Origin: Anaerobacillus alkaliphilus
GTDB lineage: Bacteria; Bacillota; Bacilli; Bacillales; Anaerobacillaceae
Assembly: GCF_004116265.1 (NCBI RefSeq)
Contig: NZ_QOUX01000001.1
Coordinates: 496,001-560,000, forward strand
Reading direction: 5' to 3'
Length of the DNA stretch: 64,000 bases
The notes under the pieces were generated by a model, which saw nothing but the letters and a program-made list of their open reading frames with translations, ran no database searches and was not told where the DNA came from. This document shows positions 40,141-48,276 of this stretch, piece by piece (within the stretch, counting starts at the first letter, position 1; each line of letters starts with the position of its first letter). The position numbers and the translations under genes are program-made.

Positions 40141-41193
40141 TTGAATTTAACACAATTAGGTTGGACTGAGGAATTAGAAAAGCAGTTTAATGAATATAAA
40201 AGCGAAGGATTGACAGTTGGAAGAATAGCTTTAGAACACAAAAGGATTTACCGTATTTTTACTGAAGCAGGCGAGCTCTTAGGAGAGGTTTCAGGGAAAT
40301 TCCGTTTTCAAGCACTTGGAAGAGAAAGCTTTCCTTCGGTAGGGGATTGGGTAGTTATTTCAGCAAGACCTGAGGAAGGCAAGGCGACTATTCATGCGGT
40401 GCTGCCAAGGTTTAGTAAGTTCTCAAGGAAATTAGCTGGGGAAACGACTGAAGAACAGATCGTCGCGGCGAATGTGAATACTGTCTTTTTAGTGAATGCC
40501 TTAAACAATGATTTTAATCTTCGTAGGATTGAAAGATATTTGCTGATGGCATGGGAAAGTGGTGCAACACCTGTCATTATCTTATCAAAAGCAGATTTAT
40601 GTGAGGATGTGGAGGAAAAGCTTGCAGAAGTTGAGTCGGTGGCCTTTGGAGTTCCAACCTTCATTGTAAGTGCTCATAACGGTGAAGGGCTTGAGCCCCT
40701 ACTAAATTATTTAACACCAGGTCAGACTGTAGCTTTACTAGGCTCATCTGGTGCGGGGAAGTCGACGCTTACCAACTATTTAATAGGCAAGGAAAAGCAG
40801 CTTGTCCAGGAAGTTCGTGAAGGTGATGATCGAGGAAAGCACACAACAACTCATCGAGAATTAGTTCTTCTCCCTAATGGAGGGTTAATTATTGATACCC
40901 CCGGGATGCGAGAGCTACAATTGTGGGAAGCAGATGACGCAACTGAACAGGTTTTTCATGACATTCATGAGCTTGAAGAACAGTGCCGCTTTAGAGATTG
41001 TACACACGGAACAGAGCCAGGTTGTGCGGTGAAACAAGCAATTAAGGATGGAACCTTAACTCAAGGGAGATTTGATAGCTACGTTAAGCTACAAAAGGAG
41101 CTTGCTTACCTTGCTAGAAAAGATGATATCCGCGCGCAGCTAGCGGAAAAAGCAAAATGGAAGAAGCTTACGGCTAGCAGTAAAAAGCGTTAA
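40141..41193 (+). CDS. rsgA: RsgA-like circularly permuted GTPase (long paralogue)
   Basis: 350 residues. N-terminal OB-type domain, then the permuted G domain: G4 LSKAD (148-152), G5 SAH (177-179), G1 GSSGAGKST (201-209), G3 DTPGMRE (252-258). A zinc knuckle follows with C282, C287, H289, C295. RsgA assists late 30S subunit maturation. Length exceeds the housekeeping B. subtilis RsgA (about 300 residues), and it is not next to prkC/rpe, so it is probably a second copy. TTG at 40141 follows AGGAGG. Expression seems controlled by a leader-peptide attenuator and tandem terminators, pointing to a ribosome-stress role. Confidence 0.88.
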   Translation: MNLTQLGWTEELEKQFNEYKSEGLTVGRIALEHKRIYRIFTEAGELLGEVSGKFRFQALGRESFPSVGDWVVISARPEEGKATIHAVLPRFSKFSRKLAGETTEEQIVAANVNTVFLVNALNNDFNLRRIERYLLMAWESGATPVIILSKADLCEDVEEKLAEVESVAFGVPTFIVSAHNGEGLEPLLNYLTPGQTVALLGSSGAGKSTLTNYLIGKEKQLVQEVREGDDRGKHTTTHRELVLLPNGGLIIDTPGMRELQLWEADDATEQVFHDIHELEEQCRFRDCTHGTEPGCAVKQAIKDGTLTQGRFDSYVKLQKELAYLARKDDIRAQLAEKAKWKKLTASSKKR

Positions 41194-41196
41194 TAG

Positions 41197-41236
41197 AAAG
41201 CGTACCGCCTTTACATATGGTTGGTACGCTTTTATT
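41197..41236 (+). terminator. Terminator after the rsgA paralogue
   Basis: AAAGCGTACC / GGTACGCTTT perfect stem, then TTATTTT. Confidence 0.8.
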
Positions 41237-41299
41237 TTGTAATAAAGGAATTTACATTATTATTGGAGAACTAATTGTAGAACAGGGAGGATGCTTAAA

Positions 41300-41776
41300 A
41301 TGATTCGTAAAGCCGTTGGGGCAATAGTTTTTCAAGGAAATAGCTTTCTAATCGTAAATAAAACAAAGATTAATTCAAAACTAGGAAAAGAAACGATTAA
41401 AGGTGAGTGGGATTTTATTAAAGGTGGTGTAATGGAAAGCGATACTAGTTTCCAAGCTTCACTATTAAGAGAACTAAAAGAAGAAACAGGTTCTAGCAAT
41501 TTTAAAGTTGTTAAGGAATTTAACGAGAAAATTAGTTTTGATTTTCCTAATGATATTGCATTGAAAATCGGGCTTGAGAAACAGGAAACAACGATGTTCC
41601 TTGTTGAGTATTTAGGTGATACGAACAAGCTAAGTCCCATTGATAATGAGATAAATGATATAAAATTCTTTGAGAAAGATAATGTTCTAGAGATACTCAC
41701 TCACGCAGATACGAAAGAGTTTTTTCTGAAACATATTCTTCATAATACTGAAACCAATACTAGTAAAAAAACGTAA
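41300..41776 (+). CDS. Nudix hydrolase with altered Nudix box
   Basis: 158 residues. The Nudix region reads GGVMESDTSFQASLLRELKE-ETGS; the REUXEE part is intact, but the glutamate of GX5E is replaced by a threonine (position 8 of the box). The remaining catalytic glutamates are present, so activity may be retained. Sequence resembles Ap4A-type or ADP-ribose Nudix proteins, without certainty. ATG at 41300 is 10 bp after GGGAGG; the ATG at 41291 is too close. Confidence 0.78.
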   Translation: MIRKAVGAIVFQGNSFLIVNKTKINSKLGKETIKGEWDFIKGGVMESDTSFQASLLRELKEETGSSNFKVVKEFNEKISFDFPNDIALKIGLEKQETTMFLVEYLGDTNKLSPIDNEINDIKFFEKDNVLEILTHADTKEFFLKHILHNTETNTSKKT

Positions 41777-41811
41777 TTATAAATAGATGAAAATGTGAGA
41801 GGGTGTTCCCC

Positions 41812-42318
41812 ATGGACAACAATAAGTTTGTATCAGAAAAGCATGTTAAGGCAAGAGGGACGTTTCGATTGTTTGGACCTTTGCTTATTTTAGTTGGAGC
41901 AGGATGTATGCTTGTCGCTTTTATAGATTTTTTTACGTTGGGACCTTTTGAAGAACCTACGTTATTTTGGCTATTCTTCTTGGCAATGCCGTTCTTGTTC
42001 ATTGGAGTTGTGTTGTCTAACTTAGGTTATGGAGGAACAGTGGCAAAATACCAGAGTCGAGAATATGCTCCCGTCGTTAAAGATACGTTTAACTATTTAG
42101 CCAAGGAGACAAAATCTGGGGTGAAGGAAGTAGCGAATGCAATTCAATCAGGGGGCACAAATAGTAGTATTACGTGCCGGATTTGCGATCACGATAATCC
42201 TACTAACGCAAATTTTTGTAATGGATGTGGGGAAAAGTTGGCACAACGTTGTAAGAAATGCGATCAAATAAACGTAAGCGGTGCTCGTTTCTGTAACCAT
42301 TGTGGAGGGACACTATAA
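41812..42318 (+). CDS. Membrane protein with two C-terminal zinc ribbons
   Basis: 168 residues. Two membrane helices near residues 20-40 and 50-72, a linker, then two zinc ribbons: CRICDHDNPTNANFCNGCG and CKKCDQINVSGARFCNHCG, each with paired CxxC knuckles. Such double zinc ribbons occur in many Firmicute membrane proteins of unknown function. The ATG at 41812 follows GAGAGGG; the in-frame GTG at 41803 overlaps that site. The next gene starts 2 bp after its stop, and its site lies inside this gene, so translation is probably coupled. Confidence 0.72.
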   Translation: MDNNKFVSEKHVKARGTFRLFGPLLILVGAGCMLVAFIDFFTLGPFEEPTLFWLFFLAMPFLFIGVVLSNLGYGGTVAKYQSREYAPVVKDTFNYLAKETKSGVKEVANAIQSGGTNSSITCRICDHDNPTNANFCNGCGEKLAQRCKKCDQINVSGARFCNHCGGTL

Positions 42319-42319
42319 A

Positions 42320-42847
42320 GTGATCAGAAAATTTATAGTCGCAATTATACTGTTAGTAGTAGCTGCACATGTGTGGTATTCATTACCGAAAAAGATCGAG
42401 AAAGTCTATAATGGAGTGGAGTTTCAGTTAGGGTCTGATAACGAGGAGAAGGTTACAATCTATCTCAAAGGTAAGCTAACAAAAAGCTTGTTTGGAGAGA
42501 AAATCTTTCGCGGGACTCTTCAAATCAATGATGAAATAATTCCTTCAGGGTTAGCTTATGAAGATACGATTGAAGTTGTATTCGGAAAAGTTTGGGTTGG
42601 TGGTATCATCCAATACCTGGAGCATACTGACGATGGGTTAGGGCAAATTTACTCATACGGGATCATCTATGTTAATGAAGATTTTACTGAGTTAACCATT
42701 GCCAAGAATGAACAAAGTGGTAATGGTAACTCAGAGTGGAATGGAGAGAATGGTCGCATGATTTCTGCACCTGCTTCGAATAGAGTAGAGGCACTAGCTA
42801 TTTCCAATCGATTATTGAAGGATATTTTTCAAATAGAATTAGAGTAA
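42320..42847 (+). CDS. Hypothetical exported or membrane-anchored protein
   Basis: 175 residues, not recognised. N-terminal helix FIVAIILLVVAAHVWYSLP acts as signal anchor; the rest is a beta-rich domain with repeated turns (IYLKGKLTKSLFGEKIFRG), a pattern seen in hypothetical secreted proteins of bacilli. GTG at 42320 has GGAGGG 9 bp upstream, within the preceding gene; a start further upstream in the same frame would overlap that gene by about 40 bp and lacks a site. Terminator follows. Confidence 0.55.
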   Translation: MIRKFIVAIILLVVAAHVWYSLPKKIEKVYNGVEFQLGSDNEEKVTIYLKGKLTKSLFGEKIFRGTLQINDEIIPSGLAYEDTIEVVFGKVWVGGIIQYLEHTDDGLGQIYSYGIIYVNEDFTELTIAKNEQSGNGNSEWNGENGRMISAPASNRVEALAISNRLLKDIFQIELE

Positions 42848-42851
42848 TGAG

Positions 42852-42873
42852 GCCTCTTTCCGGAGGCTTTTTT
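42852..42873 (+). terminator. Terminator after the zinc-ribbon operon
   Basis: GCCTC / GAGGC short stem followed by TTTTTT. Confidence 0.7.
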
Positions 42874-43046
42874 CATTGGTTGATAGATATTTACTAATGG
42901 AATTGTAGAGACACTAGTAACTTACAGAATAGGGCGCTAGTAAGAGCTGTTTGAACCTATATTTACCAGATCCCAACATAGTTACATTCTTCATGGAATT
43001 ATATGTTAATATATGGGTAATAAAACAGTAGAGGAGAGTGAAACAG

Positions 43047-43862
43047 ATGATCTATGAAAAAATAGATATTACTTTCGAACAAGAAACTGCAAGTCTAGTT
43101 ACCTATATTTTAGACAACTCTCCAAGTATAGATGCTGAGCGCAAAAGACCTATGGTCGTTATTTGCCCGGGCGGGGGATATCGTCACACATCGGATCGCG
43201 AGGCAGAGCCCATCGCCATTAAGTTAAATGCCATGGGGTTTCATGCTTGTGTGTTAAGGTATAGTGTGAAGCCGGCTGTATTTCCAACTGCCCTGTGCCA
43301 GTTAGCAAAAGTAATAGGCTTAATTCGTGAAAAAGCCGAGGATTGGAACATTGATACAACTAAAGTATTTGTCATGGGTTTTTCAGCAGGAGGGCATTTA
43401 GCGGCGAGCCTTGGAGTGTTTTGGAACCAAGAGTTTCTAACGGAAAAACTAGGATTACCAAGTGAACAAATTCGTCCTAATGGAATGATCCTTTGTTATC
43501 CTGTGATTACTTCGGGAGAACACGCAAATCAGGGTAGTTTTCAATCTTTATTAGGAGATAAAGCCTATGGTGAAGACCTCCTAAGCCAGTTATCTTTAGA
43601 AAATCAAATAACAAAAAATACTCCGCCAACATTCCTCTGGCATACAGTAGAGGATACGGCAGTTCCGGTTGAAAATAGTCTCTTATTTGCAAATTCACTT
43701 TTGAAAAATAAAGTACCCTTGGAGTTACATATTTACCCGAGAGGCGTACACGGCTTGTCTCTAGGAACAGGCGAAACAAAAGCGAAGGATAACGAAAAAT
43801 CGGTGCAGCCAGAGGTAGCTAATTGGATCACAATGGCAGGACGCTGGATCGAGTACTTATAA
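43047..43862 (+). CDS. Alpha/beta hydrolase, acetyl-esterase-like (BD-FAE type)
   Basis: 271 residues. Oxyanion segment PGGGYRHTSDREAEP, nucleophile elbow GFSAGGH (Ser near residue 114), acid in TVEDTAVP and histidine in RGVHGLSLG, all in the usual order. The group includes carbohydrate acetyl esterases and endo-xylanase-associated esterases; there is no signal peptide, so it acts on imported oligosaccharides or other small esters. ATG at 43047 is 10 bp after GAGGAG. Ends at a bidirectional terminator. Confidence 0.85.
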   Translation: MIYEKIDITFEQETASLVTYILDNSPSIDAERKRPMVVICPGGGYRHTSDREAEPIAIKLNAMGFHACVLRYSVKPAVFPTALCQLAKVIGLIREKAEDWNIDTTKVFVMGFSAGGHLAASLGVFWNQEFLTEKLGLPSEQIRPNGMILCYPVITSGEHANQGSFQSLLGDKAYGEDLLSQLSLENQITKNTPPTFLWHTVEDTAVPVENSLLFANSLLKNKVPLELHIYPRGVHGLSLGTGETKAKDNEKSVQPEVANWITMAGRWIEYL

Positions 43863-43867
43863 ATGAT

Positions 43868-43898
43868 GTAAGCATTACTGATGTGCAGTAATGCTTAC
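43868..43898. terminator. Bidirectional terminator between convergent genes
   Basis: GTAAGCATTACTG / CAGTAATGCTTAC perfect 13-bp arms, 5-nt loop. Confidence 0.85.
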
Positions 43899-43903
43899 TA
43901 TTA

Positions 43904-45346
43904 TTACTCTATATCAAGAAATTTGTTGATCATCTTCACATGTTCATCTTTCGGATATGTTTGTGACAAAAGACTTGAAATACGTACCGGATCACCAAAA
44001 AAGTACCTCTCGTATTGCGTTTGTCGCGTTCCGAACGAACTCATCGTGAGGTCCCAGGCTAAACGGAAGATTTTGATGCGGTCTTCAGCAGGCTTCCTTG
44101 CTCCTTGCAGGTATTTATTAAGATCTTCTTTAATATCTGATTGGAAAGCTTTTTCGGTTGGTATGGATACCAGTCCGCTTGCTCCGATTAATTGGATAAT
44201 TTCTGTGAAGCGAGGATAGATTTTAGGAAAGATGTTACTAGCAACCTGAAGTGGGATAATACTAGGTCGCATAATTCCGCCTTCGTCTGCTACTGCATCA
44301 TTCTCTGCTTTTTGTAATAATGCCTTCATGGTCTCAAGGCCAATGATAATTTCAGAGAGCTTTTCCTGGATATGTTGGTACTCACTAACATTGATCGTTT
44401 CAATGAGAAGCTCTGCTAAACCTAAAATAAATTCGGTTTTGACAATTTGTCTCGTGATCACTTGGTGTGTAGCAAAATGGTGAAAAGAGCTTTGAATTAA
44501 GAACTTACTAGATGCCTCAAGGCTATCGTAGAAAAACACACGATCCCAAGGAACTAAAACATTATCAAAGACAATGATAGAGTCCATTTCTTCAAAACGC
44601 GAACTTAGTGGATGATTAAAACGAGATTCCCCGCCAACAAAGGTATCACGACAAATAAATTTTAACCCTTTCGTATCTGAAGGGATGGCAAATGCAAAGG
44701 CTTCGTCTTCGTCCATAAATAATCGAGGCGAACTAAAGACTAATACCTCATCCGTTAAGCCACCTTGAGTAGCTAATAGTCTAGCTCCTTTAATAATTAG
44801 TCCCTCTTTTGTTCGATCAACCACTTTTGCAGAGATTGGCTCTTTAGATAGATCATAATAAGCCTCTGAGCGGTTAACCTGTGGAGTAATAAATGTATGG
44901 GTAAATGAGAGATCTTTTTCTCTTGCTGATTCGTAAACTGACTGAATGTTTTCTGGAAAGGAGTTTTTCATGCCTTTTAAAAGAGGAGAGGAAGAAGCAA
45001 AACTCATTAGTACAGTGTTCAAATAATCAGGAGATCTTCCCATCATACCACCTGAATACCTTGCCCAGTGCTCAAACATGCTCCGTCGTTTTAGTAACTC
45101 TTCTTTCGTTTTTGGCTGTAGGTAAGACATTCCGATAGGTTCGTTTGTTTTTGGAGATAAGAAGGTCAGTTCATCTTTAAGGTCAGGTTTATGTTGTAAG
45201 TCATAAAGTGAAGCCTTCGTTTGAAGAAGTCCTTTAAACGCTGGATGTTCAGATTTCTTTCCTTCAACTTTTACCCCATCAAACCAAATCTCAGTGTCTA
45301 GCTGATCTATTCGATTAATGAATTGACTTCCGTTAATAGCCCCCAT
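43904..45346 (-). CDS. HpaB-type 4-hydroxyphenylacetate 3-monooxygenase
   Basis: 480 residues, the family's usual length (B. subtilis YoaI is similar). The acyl-CoA-dehydrogenase-like fold is supported by GRSPDYLNTVLMSF, HTFITPQVNRSE, ATQGGLTDEVLVFSS and DNVLVPWDRVFFYD. HpaB uses FADH2 from a separate flavin reductase (HpaC) to hydroxylate phenolic rings; no reductase gene is adjacent. Substrate could be 4-hydroxyphenylacetate or another phenol. CatE, a catechol dioxygenase, is encoded about 9 kb away. ATG at 45346 follows GGGAG. Confidence 0.88.
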   Translation of the reverse strand: MGAINGSQFINRIDQLDTEIWFDGVKVEGKKSEHPAFKGLLQTKASLYDLQHKPDLKDELTFLSPKTNEPIGMSYLQPKTKEELLKRRSMFEHWARYSGGMMGRSPDYLNTVLMSFASSSPLLKGMKNSFPENIQSVYESAREKDLSFTHTFITPQVNRSEAYYDLSKEPISAKVVDRTKEGLIIKGARLLATQGGLTDEVLVFSSPRLFMDEDEAFAFAIPSDTKGLKFICRDTFVGGESRFNHPLSSRFEEMDSIIVFDNVLVPWDRVFFYDSLEASSKFLIQSSFHHFATHQVITRQIVKTEFILGLAELLIETINVSEYQHIQEKLSEIIIGLETMKALLQKAENDAVADEGGIMRPSIIPLQVASNIFPKIYPRFTEIIQLIGASGLVSIPTEKAFQSDIKEDLNKYLQGARKPAEDRIKIFRLAWDLTMSSFGTRQTQYERYFFGDPVRISSLLSQTYPKDEHVKMINKFLDIE

Positions 45347-45456
45347 AGTAGCACTCCCATAAATTTTTAATTATAAAAAATCTAGACTAGTTGGTTTATT
45401 TTATTAGGAGGAATGGGACTATGTTCCAAGGGGTTAAGCCTGTTTTAAACAAACGA

Positions 45457-45483
45457 AAAAAGGACTATTTCTAAGTCCTTTTT
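45457..45483. terminator. Bidirectional hairpin terminator
   Basis: AAAAAGGAC / GTCCTTTTT perfect stem. The gene to its right (45496-45930) runs toward it, so it terminates that minus-strand gene. Confidence 0.8.
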
Positions 45484-45495
45484 ATGTACATACGT

Positions 45496-45930
45496 TTATT
45501 CATTTTTCCCGCGTTTTGGATCTTCATCTTCGGCAAACTCAAATGCGAAATTTCCGCTAAAATTTTGCTGTCTTTCGCGAACGGGCGGTGATACATTTTT
45601 TAAAATATAGGAATGGACAAATACTTCAGAGCCTGCAATAAGTGTGGCTGAAATAATACTACCCCATGCAACCTGTAAATAGTTGTGGAAGAAAATTCCT
45701 CCAAATATCCAAACGATTAAATAGACTAGGAAAAAATCAACAACAACTGCATTTCGATTTCCAAGTCGTGGTAGAAGAACTCGATCACCGATTAGATATG
45801 ACGCAACCGTAATTAGTAAAGCGAAAGAAAGGATTTGGGCCAAGGTAGCTTCAAAAAATACTCCTAAACTAATCCATAGGATAATAGCGCTTGCGATAAA
45901 CTTAATGAGTAAAACACTGATATGCTTCAT
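45496..45930 (-). CDS. YndM-like DUF2512 membrane protein
   Basis: 144 residues with four hydrophobic helices (about 6-26, 30-50, 61-82, 88-110) and a polar, proline-rich C-terminal tail. The signature LITVASYLIGDRVLLPRLGN and the VVVDFFLVYLIVWIFG helix are DUF2512, typified by YndM. Function unknown; many bacilli carry several paralogues. The ATG at 45930 lies 9-10 bp after AAAAGGAGC; longer in-frame starts lack a site. Confidence 0.8.
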   Translation of the reverse strand: MKHISVLLIKFIASAIILWISLGVFFEATLAQILSFALLITVASYLIGDRVLLPRLGNRNAVVVDFFLVYLIVWIFGGIFFHNYLQVAWGSIISATLIAGSEVFVHSYILKNVSPPVRERQQNFSGNFAFEFAEDEDPKRGKNE

Positions 45931-46043
45931 TTTGTTAATGCTCCTTTTTTCTTTCATTGTGTACAAAATATGGATTTTTCATACATAGAGGAGTAATGGC
46001 GACAAGTATTGAATCAATGCAGGGAAAATATTTTATAAAAAAT

Positions 46044-46069
46044 GGAACCAGAACGATCGAATTTGCATC
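46044..46069 (+). promoter_or_regulatory. Possible ECF-sigma autoregulatory promoter
   Basis: GGAACC (46044-46049), 16-bp spacer, CATC (46066-46069) loosely fits ECF consensus (GGAAC -35, CGTC-like -10). It lies about 30 bp upstream of the sigma gene. Weak call. Confidence 0.3.
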
Positions 46070-46100
46070 TTAAGGGTGAAAAACAAGGAGGTGAAGGAAA

Positions 46101-46634
46101 TTGGCAAACGTAGAAGTCTTAGAAAATTGGATGAATACACATACTCAAGCGCTTGTTCGACTAGCGTATTCGTACACACAGGATTGGTCAACCGCAGAGG
46201 ATAGAGTCCAAGATGCTTTTATCAAAGCTTATCATTCGATGAGTCAGCTAAAAAATCAACATGCATACCCTTGGTTAGCAAGGATCGTCATCAATGAATG
46301 TAAGGCAGCTTATCGCAAGTCATGGAGAGAATATATTACCTCCTTACTACCAGAGCAAAAAGTGAAAAGTTCTGAAGATACATTTATTCAAAAGCAATCG
46401 TTAGAGGAGTTGCACGATGCAGTAATGACCTTACCAGAACGGTTTAGTACGGTGATGATCTTATATTATTTTGATAATCTCTCAGTGGAAGAAACAGCTA
46501 AGGTGATTGGTGTAAGTCAGGGAACGGTAAAATCGAGATTATCAAGAGGCAGGGAATACTTACGAATGAAATTAGAGGAGGATGCAAAGTATGGAGAAGG
46601 AATTAAGAGAAGCGTCACATTCTTATCATCATAA
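46101..46634 (+). CDS. ECF RNA polymerase sigma factor
   Basis: 177 residues. Region 2: LVRLAYSYTQDWSTAEDRVQ-DAFIKAY; region 4: LPERFSTVMILYYFDNLSVE followed by ETAKVIGVSQGTVKSRLSRGR. Only sigma-2 and sigma-4 are present, as in group IV sigma factors. TTG at 46101 follows GGAGGTGAAGG. The downstream gene overlaps its end by 44 bp and encodes a membrane protein, almost certainly its anti-sigma factor, so the pair is a cell-envelope stress module. The closest B. subtilis counterpart cannot be fixed. Confidence 0.9.
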   Translation: MANVEVLENWMNTHTQALVRLAYSYTQDWSTAEDRVQDAFIKAYHSMSQLKNQHAYPWLARIVINECKAAYRKSWREYITSLLPEQKVKSSEDTFIQKQSLEELHDAVMTLPERFSTVMILYYFDNLSVEETAKVIGVSQGTVKSRLSRGREYLRMKLEEDAKYGEGIKRSVTFLSS

Positions 46635-47313
46635 AGTCGATATGAAAAAATTTAAAAATAACGTTTATAGTCAGTTACATGAACCAAAGGCAAAACGATC
46701 GTTCCGTTCTTCGCCTAAATGGCAGGTGGCTGTTGCTATAATGGCGCTGGCGATCGCCATCCCAATGACATTAAATTTTGGCTCTGCTTCGTCTGTCTGG
46801 AACGGCATTAATCTTAAATATGTTACGACTATGGATTACTCGAATAGTCAGACAGTCTTTGATGGCCTAGAAGGCATGAGTTACTATGATTTTCTGACGA
46901 CAAGAAATACAGTGTATTCTTTAGAAGAAGCAAGAGAGCTAGCAAACTTTGAGATTATGCCACTTGAAGCTCCGCTTACCTGGGAAAAAATGCATAGTTT
47001 TGCCATTTTTATAAATGAAGGGTTGCACTATTTTGAATTCTTTGAGAGTGCAGGGGGAGAGCAAGTCATTGCTTCGCAAAATCATCATTGGCTTACCGAT
47101 GTAGTAAACGGAAACGAAGTAATAGATGGCATCCCAATTCCAAGAAATAGTGAGAAATTAGAGTTGAACGAGGATCTGGCCACAGTAATGACGATCGGAG
47201 ACTCATACCGCCTAAATGCTTATCAATACCGAGATGAAGCGATTATTTCATTTGATATTCAAGCAACTAACCGAGAAAGTTTAGATTTGTTTTATAAGCA
47301 AGTGTTGAGATAA
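46591..47313 (+). CDS. Membrane anti-sigma factor of the adjacent ECF sigma
   Basis: 240 residues. Cytoplasmic N-terminal about 45 residues (basic, helical), a single membrane helix (WQVAVAIMALAIAIPMTLNF) and an extracytoplasmic domain of about 170 residues with conserved-looking GLHYFEFFESAGGEQVIAS. No zinc-binding HxxxCxxC motif is seen, so this is not a ZAS-type anti-sigma. ATG at 46591 is 9 bp after GGAGG inside the sigma gene, giving translational coupling and equal dosage. Terminator follows. Confidence 0.78.
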   Translation: MEKELREASHSYHHKVDMKKFKNNVYSQLHEPKAKRSFRSSPKWQVAVAIMALAIAIPMTLNFGSASSVWNGINLKYVTTMDYSNSQTVFDGLEGMSYYDFLTTRNTVYSLEEARELANFEIMPLEAPLTWEKMHSFAIFINEGLHYFEFFESAGGEQVIASQNHHWLTDVVNGNEVIDGIPIPRNSEKLELNEDLATVMTIGDSYRLNAYQYRDEAIISFDIQATNRESLDLFYKQVLR

Positions 47314-47323
47314 TCCCTACTAT

Positions 47324-47355
47324 TAAAAGGATAGGTGAGTGCGCACCTATCCTTT
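47324..47355. terminator. Bidirectional terminator between convergent genes
   Basis: AAAAGGATAGGTG / CACCTATCCTTTT perfect 13-bp arms with 6-nt loop. Confidence 0.9.
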
Positions 47356-47360
47356 TTGCG

Positions 47361-48137
47361 TTAATATAAATCGGTTCGTCTATCTGCGAAAATGGGAATC
47401 TGCTTACGAACCTGTTGGACTTTGCTTAAATCAATCGTAGCTGATAGCTGTGTAGGCTCTTTGTCAGCCTCTGCTAGTACTTCGCCCCATGGGTCGATCA
47501 TGAGAGAGTGTCCAGCAAATTCATTGTTTGGATCATGGCCAGACCGATTGCAAGCAACGATGTAGCATTGGTTTTCGATCGCGCGGCTACGTAATAACGT
47601 TCGCCAATGGTCAAGGCGGGCTAGCGGCCACTGGGCAACAACAAAAACGATTTCCGCTCCTTCTGTTGTATGGGCGCGAACCCACTCTGGAAAGCGGATG
47701 TCGTAACAGATTAGACCAGCGCAAGGAGCACCATCAATGGTAAAGTGACCTTTCGTATTTCCAGATTGTAAGAAGAGATGCTCATCCATGAGCTGGAAAA
47801 GATGTGCTTTACTATATTCGCCGACGAGCTCCCCATTACGGTTAAAGACGTACATCGTGTTCGTTACACCGTCTGCTGTTTTTTTTGCAATCGAGCCTCC
47901 GACAATATTGACCTGATGTTCTTTGGCAAGCTGACTTAGAAACTGTTGAGAGTCAGAACCTTGCTGATCCGCAATTTCATCTAGTCTAGGTAAGTCATAA
48001 GCTGTCGTCCATAATTCAGGTAGGACAATGACATCAGGAGAATTTGCCATGGCTTTGGTAATTTCCTCTTGAACATGTTTCTTGTTCTCGTTTGGATTTC
48101 CAAACTGTATATCTATTTGTAGGCAAGTAACTTTCAT
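47361..48137 (-). CDS. mtnU: Carbon-nitrogen hydrolase, MtnU (YkrU)-like
   Basis: 258 residues. Nitrilase triad: E41 in VLPELWTT, K110 in EYSKAHLF and C144 in GLICYDIRFPEW. Size and sequence fit the MtnU/omega-amidase group, which in Bacillus deamidates alpha-ketoglutaramate or alpha-ketosuccinamate formed by MtnE during methionine salvage. A MtnE-like aminotransferase gene lies 3 kb downstream (51270), supporting this reading. ATG at 48137 follows GGGGTTGATC. No SAM riboswitch is seen here. Confidence 0.85.
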   Translation of the reverse strand: MKVTCLQIDIQFGNPNENKKHVQEEITKAMANSPDVIVLPELWTTAYDLPRLDEIADQQGSDSQQFLSQLAKEHQVNIVGGSIAKKTADGVTNTMYVFNRNGELVGEYSKAHLFQLMDEHLFLQSGNTKGHFTIDGAPCAGLICYDIRFPEWVRAHTTEGAEIVFVVAQWPLARLDHWRTLLRSRAIENQCYIVACNRSGHDPNNEFAGHSLMIDPWGEVLAEADKEPTQLSATIDLSKVQQVRKQIPIFADRRTDLY

Positions 48138-48276
48138 TAGAGATCAACCCCTATTCGTATCTTTGTTATAACTTTACCGACAGAAGCAGATTTTTTCAAT
48201 GATTTTAATTTTAAAAAGGTATTTTTGTTTCGGGCAGCGAAATAGGTTAGAGAATACTCGTATAGGGGTGATAAAG

